Of a stretch of 52,424 bases of DNA, positions 34,382-43,989 are shown piece after piece (the stretch's first letter is position 1; each line of letters begins with the position of its first letter). The notes beneath the pieces are model-generated. The model worked only from the letters and a program-made list of their open reading frames with translations. It was not told the origin of the DNA and ran no database searches. Source of the DNA: Hyphomicrobiales bacterium (GTDB taxonomy: Bacteria; Pseudomonadota; Alphaproteobacteria; Rhizobiales; Rhizobiaceae); assembly GCA_900471525.1 (NCBI GenBank), contig UCEZ01000052.1:1-52424 (forward strand), written 5' to 3'. Made by a program: the position numbers and the translations under genes.

Positions 34382-34933
34382 ATGATCTATCGCAAGACCG
34401 CACTGATTGCCCTGTTTTCAGCCGTTTCCGCTTTTTCACTCGGCCAGACGGCCTGGGCAGCAGGCGAGGACACGACCGCCCCGCCGGAAAAGACCAAGAC
34501 CTCTACCGAATGCAAGGATGGAAAAGTCTGGGACGAGGCAAAGAAGGAATGCGTCGATGCCAAGAAGAGCGGGCTCGACGACGATATCCTGTTCAAGGCG
34601 GCACGCGAACTCGCCTATGCTGGACAGTATGAGAACTCTCTCAAGGTTCTCGACGCCGTCAAGGACCAGGATAGCGCCCGTATCCTCAATTATCGTGGCT
34701 ATTCCAACCGCAAGGCCGGCCGCATGGAACTCGGCATGAGCTTCTACAAGCGCGCACTGCAGGCGGACGAGAACTACATCCTCGCTCGCTCCTATATGGG
34801 CCAGGCGCTCATCGAACAGGGCAAGGTCGAGGAAGCCAAGGCGCAGTTGATCGAAATCCGCGACCGCGGCGGTGAAAACAGCTGGGCTTATCGTGCGCTT
34901 CTTGAATCCCTCGGCGGCGTGCGCCATTATTGA
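34382..34933 (+). CDS. Secreted tetratricopeptide-repeat protein
   Basis: 183 residues. The signal peptide ends at QTAWA. A Cys pair (TECKDGKVW ... KECVDAKK) comes next, then TPR-like helices: FKAARELAYAGQYENSLKVLD, ARILNYRGYSNRKAGRMELG and YILARSYMGQALIEQGKVEEA. The start ATG at 34382 has AGGAG six bases upstream; the ATG at 34376 abuts the Shine-Dalgarno and is rejected. Probably periplasmic and a protein-interaction module; partners unknown. Confidence 0.87.
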   Translation: MIYRKTALIALFSAVSAFSLGQTAWAAGEDTTAPPEKTKTSTECKDGKVWDEAKKECVDAKKSGLDDDILFKAARELAYAGQYENSLKVLDAVKDQDSARILNYRGYSNRKAGRMELGMSFYKRALQADENYILARSYMGQALIEQGKVEEAKAQLIEIRDRGGENSWAYRALLESLGGVRHY

Positions 34934-34940
34934 TCAGGAT

Positions 34941-34974
34941 CAGGCCGGGCCGCCTTGAAGGATTGCCCGGCCTG
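34941..34974. terminator. Hairpin after the TPR gene
   Basis: Perfect 10-bp arms CAGGCCGGGC / GCCCGGCCTG with a 14-base loop, 7 bases after the stop. The T-run after it is weak, so termination is likely but not certain. Confidence 0.6.
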
Positions 34975-35128
34975 TCATTAGACGTTGAGAAACGTTCTGG
35001 AGCGGCAAAATATGCGCTTCCGACCGGCTGCCGACTTGCAGACCATGGGTCAAATGTTTCATATCAACCGGCGTGTATTTCGACCGGACGAATAAAACCC
35101 CGATCCGGTACGTTTCTTTGGAAGAGCA

Positions 35129-35647
35129 ATGCGTCCAGCGGCAGAATCGAACGAATTCCGGCGAGACTTGGTCAGTGTGCTGCCCAAGCTGCGTCGTTTC
35201 GCAATGACACTGACGCGCAACGCCGCTGATGCTGATGACCTGGTTCAGGAGGTCTGCGAGCGGGCGATCACCCGCAACCACCTTTGGAACGGTGAAGGGC
35301 GGCTTGAGAGCTGGATATACGCAATGACACGCAATCTCTGGATCGACGAAATCAGGAAGCGCAAGGTGCGTACCGGCGGCGGCACAGTCGATGCGTCCGA
35401 ACAGGACGAACTGTCGGTCGAAGCGTCCGGCGAAAAGGCCGTTTATGCGAACCAGTTGCACAAGATGATCCTCTCCATGCCGGAAGGGCTGGCGAGTGTT
35501 TTCCTGCTGGTGAATGTCGAAGGACACAGCTACCGGGAAGCGGCCGATATTCTGAAGATACCGATCGGCACGGTGATGAGCAGGCTTTCGACGGCGCGCA
35601 TGCGTCTGGCCGCAATGATTACAGAGACGACGGAAAGGAGGGCCTGA
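35129..35647 (+). CDS. ECF-family RNA polymerase sigma factor
   Basis: 172 residues. Region 2 shows TRNAADADDLVQEVCERA and ESWIYAMTRNLWIDEIRKRK. Region 4 shows EGHSYREAADILKIPIGTVMSRLSTARMRL, its helix-turn-helix. GGAAGAG precedes the ATG. A membrane anti-sigma factor gene follows after 3 bases. The signal and target promoters are unknown. It lacks the features of the EcfG stress sigma (no phyR or nepR nearby). Confidence 0.92.
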   Translation: MRPAAESNEFRRDLVSVLPKLRRFAMTLTRNAADADDLVQEVCERAITRNHLWNGEGRLESWIYAMTRNLWIDEIRKRKVRTGGGTVDASEQDELSVEASGEKAVYANQLHKMILSMPEGLASVFLLVNVEGHSYREAADILKIPIGTVMSRLSTARMRLAAMITETTERRA

Positions 35648-35650
35648 ACG

Positions 35651-36484
35651 TTGCAAAACACGAAGGGGCTCGCGCTTGAAGTTCGTCTGTCGGCCTATCT
35701 CGACGGCGAAGTGAACGAAGCGGAACGCAAGGAACTGGAACAGCTGGTGGCGCGCGACGACGAAGCCCGGCTGATTCTTGAAATGCTCAAGGCCGGCAAT
35801 GCCTTTGGCAACAAGGCATTCGAAGAATTTCTCCACGATCCCGTGCCGCTCTCGCTGGTCCGGCGGATCAAGCAGGGACCGGGCGTCAATCCGAAGTCAG
35901 AGCGGGTGGTCAGTGCCGCGCCGCGCCCGGCAAGGACGCGCCTCTGGCCGCGGGCGCTCGCTGCCTCCGTTGCGCTGCTGCTCATCGGCGGCTCGACAGG
36001 CTTCATTATCGGCAAGACCGGCAATGATGATGCTGCACCGATGAACGTGGCCGCCGCCCGGACCTGGCTCGACGACATCGCCGACTACCACCGCATCTAT
36101 TCGCGGCAGACCGCAGAACATCTGGTCGAAGTTTCGGCGGCAGACCTGGACAGGATCGAACCCTGGCTCGCGTCAAGTGTCGGGGTGAATTTCAAATTGC
36201 CGGATCTGACGGCCCAAGGATTGGCATTCGAAGGCGCCCGCCTGCTTGTTGCCGGCGGCAAGCCTGTGGCTCAGCTGATGTATAAGAACGAGGATGGCGA
36301 CGTCTTCGCGATCTGTTTCCTGAAAAACAAGCCCGGAACGAGCGACGGCAAGATGACGGAAAGCATGCGCGACGATATCGCGATGATCTCCTGGCAAAAG
36401 GCTGACGCGTCCTACGTGGTGGTCGGTCCTTCCGCCGATGCCAATCTTCAGCTGCTTGCCGACGCGGTCTCCGCGACGATCTGA
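35651..36484 (+). CDS. Membrane anti-sigma factor
   Basis: 277 residues, start TTG with GGAGG upstream. The N-terminal ~45 residues (EVRLSAYLDGEVNEAERKEL) have the shape of an anti-sigma domain but lack the zinc-binding His-Cys-Cys set. One membrane helix lies around 98-118 (ALAASVALLLIGGSTGFIIG). The remaining ~160 residues are predicted to be periplasmic and form the sensor. It is co-transcribed with the ECF sigma gene and presumably holds that factor at the membrane. Confidence 0.9.
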   Translation: MQNTKGLALEVRLSAYLDGEVNEAERKELEQLVARDDEARLILEMLKAGNAFGNKAFEEFLHDPVPLSLVRRIKQGPGVNPKSERVVSAAPRPARTRLWPRALAASVALLLIGGSTGFIIGKTGNDDAAPMNVAAARTWLDDIADYHRIYSRQTAEHLVEVSAADLDRIEPWLASSVGVNFKLPDLTAQGLAFEGARLLVAGGKPVAQLMYKNEDGDVFAICFLKNKPGTSDGKMTESMRDDIAMISWQKADASYVVVGPSADANLQLLADAVSATI

Positions 36485-36504
36485 CAACGCGCACTTTTCA
36501 TTGA

Positions 36505-36540
36505 AAAGGGCCGCACCCCGCCGGGGTGCGGCCCTTTTTT
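36505..36540. terminator. Strong bidirectional terminator
   Basis: Perfect 15-bp stem AAAGGGCCGCACCCC / GGGGTGCGGCCCTTT with a 3-base loop and T-runs on both strands. It separates the convergent anti-sigma and chemoreceptor genes. Confidence 0.95.
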
Positions 36541-36555
36541 GTGATTTACCGACGT

Positions 36556-38514
36556 TCAGAACTCCTGCCAGTCACCGGAGGCCTGAGCGGACTGTGCCGG
36601 GGCACGGCCGCCGCCGAAGGCCGAAGCCACCTTGCGGATCATCGCGCCTGCGGGCGAAGACCGCGGAGCGGATGACGGACTGGCTGCCTGGATGTGACGG
36701 ACATTGCCGCCACCTTCAAAGCGGAATTTCGCCAGCTGATCGGACAAGGATGCCGCCTCCATCGCAAGCTTCTGGCTTGCAGCGGACGTCTCCTCGACCA
36801 TGGCCGCATTCTGCTGCGTCGAGTGATCCATGGTATTGACCGCGGCGTTGATTTCCTTCAACGCCACGGACTGTTCCTTGGCGGATTCGACGATCGAATT
36901 GACGTGGCGGTTGATCTCCTGCACTTCCGCGACAATTTCCGTTAGCGCCTTGCCGGTTTCGCCGACCAGCGTCACGCCTGAGCGCACCTGTTCGCCGGAA
37001 TTGTTGATCAGCTGCTTGATCTCCTTGGCGGCATTCGCGGAACGCTGGGCCAGTTCGCGCACTTCCTGGGCAACGACGGCGAAGCCCTTGCCCGCTTCCC
37101 CTGCCCGAGCCGCTTCGACACCGGCATTCAGTGCAAGCAGGTTGGTCTGGAAGGCGATGTCGTCGATGACACTGATGATGTTGTTGATCTCGTTCGAGGA
37201 CCCTTCGATCTGGCCCATCGCGGCAACGGCACGCTTGACGACCTCGCCGGAACGCTCGGCGTTTGCACGCGTCTTGGCAACCAGCGAACCCGCTTCTTCG
37301 GCCCGTTTGGTCGAGTCGTTGACGGTGGTGGAGATTTCATCCAGCGCCGCAGCCGTCTGTTCGATGGATGCTGCCTGCTGTTCGGTACGGCGGGCCAGAT
37401 CGTTGGCAGCGCCGCTGATTTCCTTGGCACCAGCGTCGATCGAGAAAGCATTGCCTCCGATGGCCTTCAGAGCCGAATGGAGCTTGTCGACGGAATTGTT
37501 GAAGTTGAGGCGCAGTTCGTCGAGCGTCGAGCCGAAGGATTCGGACAAGCGGAATTCGAGATTGCCGTTCGCCATTTCTTCGAGTGCCTGACCGAGCTGG
37601 GCAACCGCATGGTTGGTCTGAGCGGCCTCCGCGTCCCGTTGGCGAGCTGTATTTTCCAGCTGCGCACGCTCGGCCGCAGCGCGTTGTGCATCACTTTCCG
37701 CCTGGCGCGCGGCCTGCGAACCAACGGCATCACGGACGGCACCGACGGCCCGTGCGAGATCGCCGATCTGGTCGCAGCGGGCATCGAGCGCCTGGTCGCC
37801 ATCCAGCTTGCCTTCCGCCATTTGACGAAGAGCCGCCTGCAGCTTTGCCATCGGACCTGTGATTGAACGGCTGGCGAGAAATGCGGCAGCCATCGCGAGA
37901 ACGACGGCACCACCCAGCGAGCCGAGAGCCAAGGTCTGAAAACCGCTTGCCGTGGCGCGCACGTTTCCGCCAACGGTTTTGTTGAGTGCTTCCTGATAAT
38001 CGATGAACTTGTTGATGGCACCGAGCCACGACACAAACAGCGGCCGGGCCTGTTCCAGCAAGATTTTCTTGGCGGCTACCTTGTCGCCCTTGTCTTCCAG
38101 CGTGATGATCTCGGCAACCAACGGATTGGTCTTCGACTGGATGTCAGCGATTTCGGCGAGGATAGTCTTTTCCTGGTCAGACGCGCCGCTGGCGATCATG
38201 TCCTTCATCTTCACTTCATTGGCGGCATAAGTGTCCGCCAGCTTGGCGATCAAGGCGACTGCAGTCTGACGCTCCTCGGGCGTTTCGACGATCGTCACGT
38301 CACGGATGGCGATGGCGCGGTCGTGGACGCTGCCGCGAAAGTTGATCGCGAAACGCTGCTTGACGCTGTTGACGTCGTTGATTTTGCCGAGATCGCTGTT
38401 GATCTCGTTGACCTTCGACACGGACTGCTGGGTGAGAAGAAGCATGAGCAGAACGAGAAAGCCAAAGCCGATGCAAAGGCGCATTCCGATACCAAAACGC
38501 AGTGCGGGGTTCAT
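36556..38514 (-). CDS. Methyl-accepting chemotaxis protein
   Basis: 652 residues. N-terminal helix, a ~150-residue periplasmic four-helix-like domain, a second helix near 185-205 ([20 protein letters not shown]), HAMP, and a long cytoplasmic coiled coil. The signalling hairpin tip reads [24 protein letters not shown] with [15 protein letters not shown]. The last residues, DWQEF, match the xWxxF pentapeptide that docks CheR/CheB, so this receptor is likely to be a methylation hub. The start is the ATG with AGAGGA upstream; nine extra residues are possible. Ligand unknown. Confidence 0.94.
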   Translation of the reverse strand: MNPALRFGIGMRLCIGFGFLVLLMLLLTQQSVSKVNEINSDLGKINDVNSVKQRFAINFRGSVHDRAIAIRDVTIVETPEERQTAVALIAKLADTYAANEVKMKDMIASGASDQEKTILAEIADIQSKTNPLVAEIITLEDKGDKVAAKKILLEQARPLFVSWLGAINKFIDYQEALNKTVGGNVRATASGFQTLALGSLGGAVVLAMAAAFLASRSITGPMAKLQAALRQMAEGKLDGDQALDARCDQIGDLARAVGAVRDAVGSQAARQAESDAQRAAAERAQLENTARQRDAEAAQTNHAVAQLGQALEEMANGNLEFRLSESFGSTLDELRLNFNNSVDKLHSALKAIGGNAFSIDAGAKEISGAANDLARRTEQQAASIEQTAAALDEISTTVNDSTKRAEEAGSLVAKTRANAERSGEVVKRAVAAMGQIEGSSNEINNIISVIDDIAFQTNLLALNAGVEAARAGEAGKGFAVVAQEVRELAQRSANAAKEIKQLINNSGEQVRSGVTLVGETGKALTEIVAEVQEINRHVNSIVESAKEQSVALKEINAAVNTMDHSTQQNAAMVEETSAASQKLAMEAASLSDQLAKFRFEGGGNVRHIQAASPSSAPRSSPAGAMIRKVASAFGGGRAPAQSAQASGDWQEF

Positions 38515-38905
38515 CTTGAATCCTCTTGCTGGCCGGCGCAAAAAACGTGCACCAGCGACGCATTTTCAAATGAAGGAGAATGTTCAAGACATCCCGGACG
38601 AACCGGGTCGGGCGTGCCTTCATGGCAGCAGGCCGAAAATCGGCGCTGTGTGTCCAGCAGTCTTGCTGGAAAGGCATATTAGCGATTCGTGGTTAAGAAA
38701 GTCTTTTAACGAAAAATTAAAACCCTAACGAGAACAACCAGAAATTAATACACGCGTGAAGGCGCGTGGTTCTGCTAAAAGTGCACAACAGAAGTAGCGG
38801 CTTCCACTCTTCCACGAAAATACTGTCGCAGCACAAAAGAACCGCAGCGGCGAAGCTGCGGTCTTGATCTGCTTGAATATTACGTCCGTTCGAAACGATG
38901 GGGCA
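38515..38905. other. Intergenic region with three hairpins
   Basis: The 391 bases between chemoreceptor and leuA hold no convincing protein gene. Perfect hairpins occur at 38653-38670 (TCCAGCA/TGCTGGA), 38751-38768 (CACGCG/CGCGTG) and 38841-38862 (leuA terminator, listed separately). The chemoreceptor promoter must lie on the minus strand here. The AT-rich stretch around 38690-38750 is the likely place. Confidence 0.55.
38841..38862 (-). terminator. Terminator of leuA
   Basis: On the minus strand, stem ACCGCAGC / GCTGCGGT with a 6-base loop, followed by TCTTTTG. It lies about 45 bases after the leuA stop. Confidence 0.8.
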
Positions 38906-40615
38906 CTACAGTCGCTTCTGCTCCAGAACCCGGTTCGCCGCCGAGACGATGGCCTCGAGAGAGGCGGCGACGATGTTGGTGTTGATGCCAACGCCAAAGA
39001 GTTTGCCGCCCGGATATTCGACCTCGACATAGGCAATGGCAGCGGCGTTCGAGCCGTGCTGGAGTGAATGCTCGGAATAATCCGCAACCGACATTTCGAC
39101 GCCGAGATAGATCGACAGCGCGTTGATGAAGCCGTCGATCGGGCCTGTCCCCTTGCCCTCGATGCGCTTGGTCTCGCCGTTATCGGTGATCTCGGCGGCA
39201 ACAACACGAACGCCCTTGTGCTCTCCGACCGGATAGCTCTGGTGATCGACGAAACGGATACGCGCAGACGGCTGATCGACATAACGCTCGATGAAGCGCG
39301 CGTGAATTGCCTTCGAGGGCAGTTCCTTGCCGTGTTCGTCAGTGATGCGCTGGATGTCCTCGCGGAACTCCACCTGCAGGTTGCGCGGCAGGTTGATGCC
39401 GTAATCCTCCTGCAGAATATAGGCGATGCCGCCTTTGCCCGACTGCGAGTTGATGCGGATGATCGCCTCGTAGGAGCGGCCGACATCCTGCGGATCGATC
39501 GGCAGGTAAGGCACTTCCCAGAGCGGCTTGTTGGCGACCTTGATCGCCTTCATGCCCTTGTTGATCGCATCCTGGTGCGAGCCGGAGAAGGCCGTGTAGA
39601 CCAGTTCGCCGACATAGGGGTGGCGTTCCGGAATCGTCATCTGATTGGAATATTCATAGACTTCCTTGATCCGCTCGATGTCGGAGCAATCCAGCTGCGG
39701 GTCGATCCCCTGCGTGAACATGTTGAGTGCCAGCGTCACCACGTCGACATTGCCGGTACGCTCGCCATTGCCGAACAGTGTGCCTTCAACGCGGTCGGCG
39801 CCGGCCATCAGGGCCAGTTCGGTAGCAGCGATGCCGGTGCCGCGGTCGTTGTGCGGATGCAACGAGATGATCAGGTTTTCGCGATTGTCGAGGTTGCGGC
39901 ACATCCATTCGATCTGGTCGGCATAGATGTTCGGTGTTGCCATCTCGACGGTCGATGGCAGGTTGAGGATCAGCTTGTTGTCCGGTGTCGGCTGGATGAT
40001 CTCGGTCACCGCGTTGCAGATCTCGAGCGCAACTTCCAGTTCCGTGCCGGTAAAGCTTTCCGGCGAATATTCGAACCGGAAGCCGCCGCCCGCCTTGGCA
40101 GCCATGTCGGCGATCATCTTGGCGGCATCCGTGGCGATCTGCTTGATGCCGCGCACATCCTTGGCGAACACGACACGGCGCTGCAATTCGCTGGTGGAAT
40201 TGTAGAAATGCACGATCGGTTTGTTGGCACCCTGCAGCGATTCAAAGGTTCGCGTGATCAGTTCTGGCCGGCATTGGACCAGCACCTGCAGCGAAACGTC
40301 GGTGGGCACATTGCCTTCCTCGACACACCAGCGCGCAAAATCGAAGTCGGTCTGCGAGGCGGACGGGAAGCCGATCTCGATTTCCTTGAAGCCCATGTCG
40401 AGCAGCAACTGGAACATCCGGGCCTTGCGGTCGTGGCCCATCGGATCGACGAGCGACTGGTTGCCGTCACGCAGATCCACCGAACACCAGATCGGCGCCT
40501 TGGTAATGGTCTTGCCCGGCCAGGTGCGGTCGGGAATGTTGATCTGCGGATAGGCTTGGTACTTGACCGCGGCCTCGGGCATGCCCTGCTTGACGGTGTG
40601 GGATTTCATGATCAT
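38906..40615 (-). CDS. leuA: 2-isopropylmalate synthase
   Basis: First committed enzyme of leucine synthesis: condenses acetyl-CoA with 2-oxoisovalerate. 569 residues of the long LeuA type. SVDLRDGNQSLVDP at about 44 is the metal and substrate motif, LHPHNDRGTGIAATELALMAG carries the HxH metal ligands, and LFGNGERTGNVD follows. The C-terminal ~120 residues are the leucine-binding regulatory domain. AGAGAAG precedes the ATG. Upstream on the same strand lies a leucine-rich leader peptide and competing hairpins, so attenuation by leucyl-tRNA supply is expected in addition to feedback inhibition. Confidence 0.97.
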   Translation of the reverse strand: MIMKSHTVKQGMPEAAVKYQAYPQINIPDRTWPGKTITKAPIWCSVDLRDGNQSLVDPMGHDRKARMFQLLLDMGFKEIEIGFPSASQTDFDFARWCVEEGNVPTDVSLQVLVQCRPELITRTFESLQGANKPIVHFYNSTSELQRRVVFAKDVRGIKQIATDAAKMIADMAAKAGGGFRFEYSPESFTGTELEVALEICNAVTEIIQPTPDNKLILNLPSTVEMATPNIYADQIEWMCRNLDNRENLIISLHPHNDRGTGIAATELALMAGADRVEGTLFGNGERTGNVDVVTLALNMFTQGIDPQLDCSDIERIKEVYEYSNQMTIPERHPYVGELVYTAFSGSHQDAINKGMKAIKVANKPLWEVPYLPIDPQDVGRSYEAIIRINSQSGKGGIAYILQEDYGINLPRNLQVEFREDIQRITDEHGKELPSKAIHARFIERYVDQPSARIRFVDHQSYPVGEHKGVRVVAAEITDNGETKRIEGKGTGPIDGFINALSIYLGVEMSVADYSEHSLQHGSNAAAIAYVEVEYPGGKLFGVGINTNIVAASLEAIVSAANRVLEQKRL

Positions 40616-40737
40616 TGCGGCTTCTCTTCAATCTGTGAGGCGCATGGCCCGCATGCAATAACCGATCAACGGCCGCATTGCGACGGCAAAATGCTGGCTC
40701 TCGGGTTCTTTTCGTATCTGCTATTCAGGGAAGGCAA

Positions 40738-40790
40738 GGAGCTGGGGCCGGTGGGCTTTCGGCCACCGGGCGCTCCTTCAAAGAACCCGG
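40738..40790 (-). promoter_or_regulatory. Putative leuA attenuator hairpins
   Basis: On the minus strand, GGAGC...CCGGTGG pairs with CCACCGG...GCTCC, forming a long hairpin that begins 1 base after the leader stop codon. The first part of its left arm (CCCGG, at 40766-40770) can instead pair with CCGGG in the last codons of the leader ORF (40786-40790). The two foldings exclude each other, as in a classical attenuator. No strong T-run follows, so termination may be Rho-dependent or the switch may act on something else. Confidence 0.6.
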
Positions 40791-40897
40791 CAACCGCGTG
40801 TAAGGCCGAGAAGAAGAAGCGAGGCGCGCGAACGATCCGCAAAGGCAATCCGCCCGCGGGAAACCTGTTCGATGATCTGAGCGCCTGTGTTCGACAT
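40778..40897 (-). CDS. leuA leader peptide
   Basis: A 39-residue ORF (MSNTGAQIIEQVSRGRIAFA... to ...ASLLLLGLTRGCRVL) containing CTT CTT CTT CTC GGC CTT: four Leu codons in a row and a fifth one codon later. It has no ribosome binding site, but a sigma-70-like -10 ends 7 bases before the ATG, so the mRNA would start at the AUG. Stalling at the Leu codons when leucyl-tRNA is scarce would cover the first hairpin segment. The Leu run, position and competing hairpins make the role clear; the leaderless start is inferred. Confidence 0.8.
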   Translation of the reverse strand: MSNTGAQIIEQVSRGRIAFADRSRASLLLLGLTRGCRVL

Positions 40898-40904
40898 GGA
40901 ACGG

Positions 40905-40933
40905 TGTATAACGGCAGACGAGGAGAAGGGCAA
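40905..40933 (-). promoter_or_regulatory. Promoter of the leuA leader
   Basis: Minus strand TTGCCC, 17 bases, TATACA. The -10 is separated by 7 bases from the leader ATG, which would put the start of transcription on the A of that ATG. The trpL promoter at 46725-46753 has the same layout. Confidence 0.65.
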
Positions 40934-41000
40934 GCGCAGATCGTACCGACGCAGTGGTCGCCGCTTCCCCACACATCGAGAACACGATGAACAAAAGAAA

Positions 41001-41030
41001 ACCCCGCCGGAAAACCAGCGGGGTCGAAAA
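41001..41030 (-). terminator. Terminator of the clpP-like gene
   Basis: Minus strand ACCCCGC / GCGGGGT stem with a 10-base loop followed by TTTCTTTTG, about 25 bases after the stop of the ClpP gene. Confidence 0.85.
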
Positions 41031-41050
41031 ACTTCGAAGACCTCAAAGGT

Positions 41051-41632
41051 TCAGATATCGGCCTGCGACTTCACGATCCGCGAAACGAGGCCGTATGCCT
41101 TGGCTTCTTCAGCGGAGAGCCAGTAATCACGGTCGGTGTCCTTGGCGATCTTCTCGACCGGCTGACCGGTCGCATCGGAGAAGATCTTGTTCAGGCGATC
41201 GTTCATCTTGAGGATTTCCCGGGCCTGGATCTCGATGTCAGACGCCATGCCGCGTGTGCCGCCGGACGGTTGGTGCAACAGGAAGCGCGTGTTCGGCAAG
41301 CAGATACGACGCTCCTTCGGAGCAGCGACGTAGATCAGCGCGCCGGCAGAAGCGACCCAGCCGGTACCGATCATCCACACCTTCGGCTTGATGAACTTGA
41401 TCATGTCATGGATCGAATCGCCGGATTCGACATGTCCGCCCGGAGAGCTGACATAGATACGAATGTCCTCGTCGCTGGCGGCGGCAAGCGCCACGAGTTG
41501 CGAGCAGACCTTCTGCGCCAGTTCCTGATTGATCGGGCCGTAGATAAAGATCGAGCGCGACTTGAAAAGGTTCGCCTCGGTCTCCTTGCCCAACGGCAAT
41601 TCCTTTGCCTTGTCGTCGTCTTCTTCGTTCAT
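41051..41632 (-). CDS. clpP: ATP-dependent Clp protease proteolytic subunit (ClpP paralogue)
   Basis: 193 residues. The catalytic Ser is in [14 protein letters not shown], the His in [10 protein letters not shown] and the Asp in [13 protein letters not shown]. It is shorter and more divergent at the Ser loop than the main ClpP (usual form ...ASMGA...), consistent with one of the extra ClpP paralogues that rhizobia carry. It is not next to clpX or clpA. The start is the ATG with GGGAGAG upstream; nine more residues are possible. Confidence 0.93.
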   Translation of the reverse strand: MNEEDDDKAKELPLGKETEANLFKSRSIFIYGPINQELAQKVCSQLVALAAASDEDIRIYVSSPGGHVESGDSIHDMIKFIKPKVWMIGTGWVASAGALIYVAAPKERRICLPNTRFLLHQPSGGTRGMASDIEIQAREILKMNDRLNKIFSDATGQPVEKIAKDTDRDYWLSAEEAKAYGLVSRIVKSQADI

Positions 41633-41881
41633 GCGAACTCTCCCGCGAAATAAAATCAAATGTCCTGCCGCTGTCAGATAAGGCGACTCGACTGCGAAAA
41701 CAATGCAACAAAAGCGGATGCCGATGAAAGCCCAATCAGCAACGCGCTTTGGCTATGGTAAAGATGCCGGCTAAGGCAATTGCCGTATGGACAGCCCATC
41801 AATCGCCAATAAGATGTCAATGTCACGAATTTGCATCCGGCGGGTCGCCTCCCACGCTCCCGTCCTTCAGTGGGGATCACA

Positions 41882-42460
41882 ATGAAAAAACGCCTTCTCC
41901 TTGCCGTAATAGCTTTCGCCGCTTCTACCGCGCCCGCCTTTGCCCATCTTGACCCGGCTGAACATGGTTCGCTGATGGCAGGGTTTACCCATCCGCTGTC
42001 AGGCCTCGACCATATTCTGGTGATGATCGCCGTCGGCCTCTGGGCAGCGCAGATCGGCGGGCGCGCCTTGTGGGTCGTCCCCTCCGCCTTCGTCGGCACC
42101 ATGGCCTTCGGCTTTGCACTGGCGATGGCCGGCGTGCATCTGCCCTTCGTCGAGCCCGCAATCCTTGCCTCCGTCGTCGCGCTCGGCCTTCTGGTTGCCA
42201 TGGCGGTGCGCATGGAAACGGTGGCCTGCGCAGCGGTCGTCGGCGTCTTCGCCCTCTTCCACGGATACGCCCATGGCGGCGAGTTGGGAGCCGCCGGTGC
42301 ACTGCCTTTCAGCACCGGTTTCGTGATCGCAACGGCGCTTCTGCATGCCGCCGGTATCGGTCTTGGCCTCGGCATCGGCAAGCTCTCGTCGGGCCGGATG
42401 ATCTCGCGGATCCTCGGCGGCATCACCGCATTTGCCGGCCTGGCGTTGATCGTCAGCTAA
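41882..42460 (+). CDS. HupE/UreJ family membrane protein
   Basis: 192 residues: signal peptide ending in APAFA, then six hydrophobic helices with the family marks H-x5-H-rich N-terminus (AHLDPAEHGSLMAGFTHPLSGLDHIL) and FALFHGYAHGGE. Members are thought to carry nickel (or cobalt). Here there is no hydrogenase or urease gene in the window, so the metal is unknown. GGGGA precedes the ATG. The 220 bases upstream contain no cobalamin-type or other riboswitch that I can recognise. Confidence 0.9.
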   Translation: MKKRLLLAVIAFAASTAPAFAHLDPAEHGSLMAGFTHPLSGLDHILVMIAVGLWAAQIGGRALWVVPSAFVGTMAFGFALAMAGVHLPFVEPAILASVVALGLLVAMAVRMETVACAAVVGVFALFHGYAHGGELGAAGALPFSTGFVIATALLHAAGIGLGLGIGKLSSGRMISRILGGITAFAGLALIVS

Positions 42461-42478
42461 TCGTCGGTCAATCCATCG

Positions 42479-42508
42479 AAAACGGCGGGCCAGAAGCCCG
42501 CCGTTTTT
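42479..42508. terminator. Bidirectional terminator
   Basis: Perfect 12-bp stem AAAACGGCGGGC / GCCCGCCGTTTT with a 5-base loop and T/A runs on both sides, between convergent hupE-like and queF genes. Confidence 0.93.
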
Positions 42509-42512
42509 CGCG

Positions 42513-42977
42513 TCAGCCGCGTCCGCGATAGGGCTGGACGCCCTGATCCGGCAGCCAAAGCCCCTCCGGTGGCGCTCCCGTCTGCCAGAAGACATCGATC
42601 GGAATGCCGCCGCGCGGATACCAATAGGCGCCGATCCGCAGCCACTTCGGCGCAAGCAGCTCGACTAGACGCTTGGCGATATCGATCGTGCAATCCTCGT
42701 GGAAGGCGCCGTGATTGCGGAACGAATGCAGGTAGAGCTTCAGCGATTTGGATTCGACCAGCCAGCCATCCGGCACATAGTCGATGACGATATGGGCGAA
42801 ATCCGGCTGTCCCGTCATCGGGCAGAGCGAGGTGAATTCCGGGGCCGTGAAGCGCACGACGAAATCCGTACCCGCATGACTGGTCGGCACACGCTCGAGC
42901 ACGGCCTCTTCAGGGCTTTGTGGTGCAGCCACGTTCTGGCCGAGCTGCGACAGGCCGGAGACATCTGTTTTTGTCAT
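42513..42977 (-). CDS. queF: NADPH-dependent 7-cyano-7-deazaguanine reductase
   Basis: Reduces preQ0 to preQ1 in queuosine synthesis. 154 residues of the short, unimodular QueF type. The thioimide-forming Cys lies in [15 protein letters not shown]; the specific [22 protein letters not shown] segment, with its Glu, and the C-terminal [13 protein letters not shown] are all present. It starts in an ATGA overlap with the CDF transporter gene. No other queuosine gene is nearby. Confidence 0.96.
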   Translation of the reverse strand: MTKTDVSGLSQLGQNVAAPQSPEEAVLERVPTSHAGTDFVVRFTAPEFTSLCPMTGQPDFAHIVIDYVPDGWLVESKSLKLYLHSFRNHGAFHEDCTIDIAKRLVELLAPKWLRIGAYWYPRGGIPIDVFWQTGAPPEGLWLPDQGVQPYRGRG

Positions 42978-43891
42978 CGTTTCATTCCTTCAACAACCTT
43001 GACCCGGATCCCGTGGGCCTTTTCGCCTTCCGGCTCGACATGAATGGTGATTTTAGCACCTGGATTGACTTCGCGAATTGAATCCTCAAGGCGATCGCAA
43101 ATATCGTGGGCCTCGCGGACCGGCATGGCGGCTGGAACGACCATATGAAAATCAACGAAGATCGCCGAGCCGGCCTCTCTGGTCTTCAGGTCGTGGACAC
43201 CGAGCGAACCCGTCGCGTTGGCGGCGATCGCCTGCTTAATCGCCTCTTCCTCTTCCGCTGGAACGGCCTTGTCCATGAGCCCGTCGATCGAACGCGCGAT
43301 GACCTTCCAGCCCTGATAGAGAATGTTGCAGGCAACGAGCACCGCGAGCAGCGGATCAAGCACCGCATAACCGCTGACGATCGCCAGCACGAGGCCGACG
43401 AGAACGCCGACCGATGTGACGACATCCGACAGAATATGATGACCGTCGGCAGTGAGCGCCGGCGAACGGTAGGCTCTTCCGGCGCGGATAAGGGCATAGG
43501 CCCAGACCGCATTGATGACACCGGCGACAAAATTGATCGCAAGGCCTAGCGCCGGCGTGTCCGGCAGTTTCGGCGAGAGCACGGCAGGAATAGCCTCGGA
43601 AACGATCAAAAGTGCCGCGACGACGATCAGCACGCCCTCGACGACAGCAGAGAAATATTCGGCCTTGTAGTGGCCGAATGGATGGCCGGCGTCGGCTGGC
43701 TTGGCGGCGTAGCCGATGACTGCGAAGGCGACGACAGCCGCCACGACGTTGACGATCGATTCCAGGCCGTCCGACAAGAGCGCCACAGAACCCGTCACCC
43801 ACCAGGCGAGCATCTTCAACCCAAGCACGACGATTGCCAACGGGATGCCCCAGAAGGCCAGGCGCTGCGCCCTGTTCTTGTTGTCAGTCAT
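42974..43891 (-). CDS. Cation diffusion facilitator family transporter
   Basis: 305 residues with six membrane helices. The metal site in helix 2 reads [11 protein letters not shown] and that in helix 5 reads [14 protein letters not shown], with [10 protein letters not shown] between (a pattern of zinc/iron-type CDFs). The C-terminal cytoplasmic domain has [20 protein letters not shown]. It exports a divalent metal in exchange for protons. AGGAA precedes the ATG. It overlaps queF by 4 bases, and a hairpin lies upstream. Metal specificity is not deducible. Confidence 0.93.
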   Translation of the reverse strand: MTDNKNRAQRLAFWGIPLAIVVLGLKMLAWWVTGSVALLSDGLESIVNVVAAVVAFAVIGYAAKPADAGHPFGHYKAEYFSAVVEGVLIVVAALLIVSEAIPAVLSPKLPDTPALGLAINFVAGVINAVWAYALIRAGRAYRSPALTADGHHILSDVVTSVGVLVGLVLAIVSGYAVLDPLLAVLVACNILYQGWKVIARSIDGLMDKAVPAEEEEAIKQAIAANATGSLGVHDLKTREAGSAIFVDFHMVVPAAMPVREAHDICDRLEDSIREVNPGAKITIHVEPEGEKAHGIRVKVVEGMKR

Positions 43892-43913
43892 ACAAATTTT
43901 CCTGAAACGGAAG

Positions 43914-43942
43914 AACCATCGCACGGTTAAGATGCGATGGTT
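43914..43942. repeat. Perfect inverted repeat upstream of the CDF gene
   Basis: AACCATCGCA / TGCGATGGTT with a 9-base loop, about 20 bases upstream of the CDF start and 48 bases after the end of the preceding small gene. It may end the trp transcript or be a regulatory site for CDF-queF. Confidence 0.6.
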
Positions 43943-43989
43943 GGTTAAAGCGTTTTCGACTTCACATCGGTAGCACGGCGAAGCCCGGA

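Noticed and set aside
39068..40990. A 640-codon open frame on the plus strand opposite leuA
   Set aside because: It covers leuA almost completely, shows no recognisable motifs and is a product of the high GC content.
41660..41881. Cobalamin or nickel riboswitch before the HupE-like gene
   Set aside because: No conserved box or convincing multi-stem fold could be recognised.
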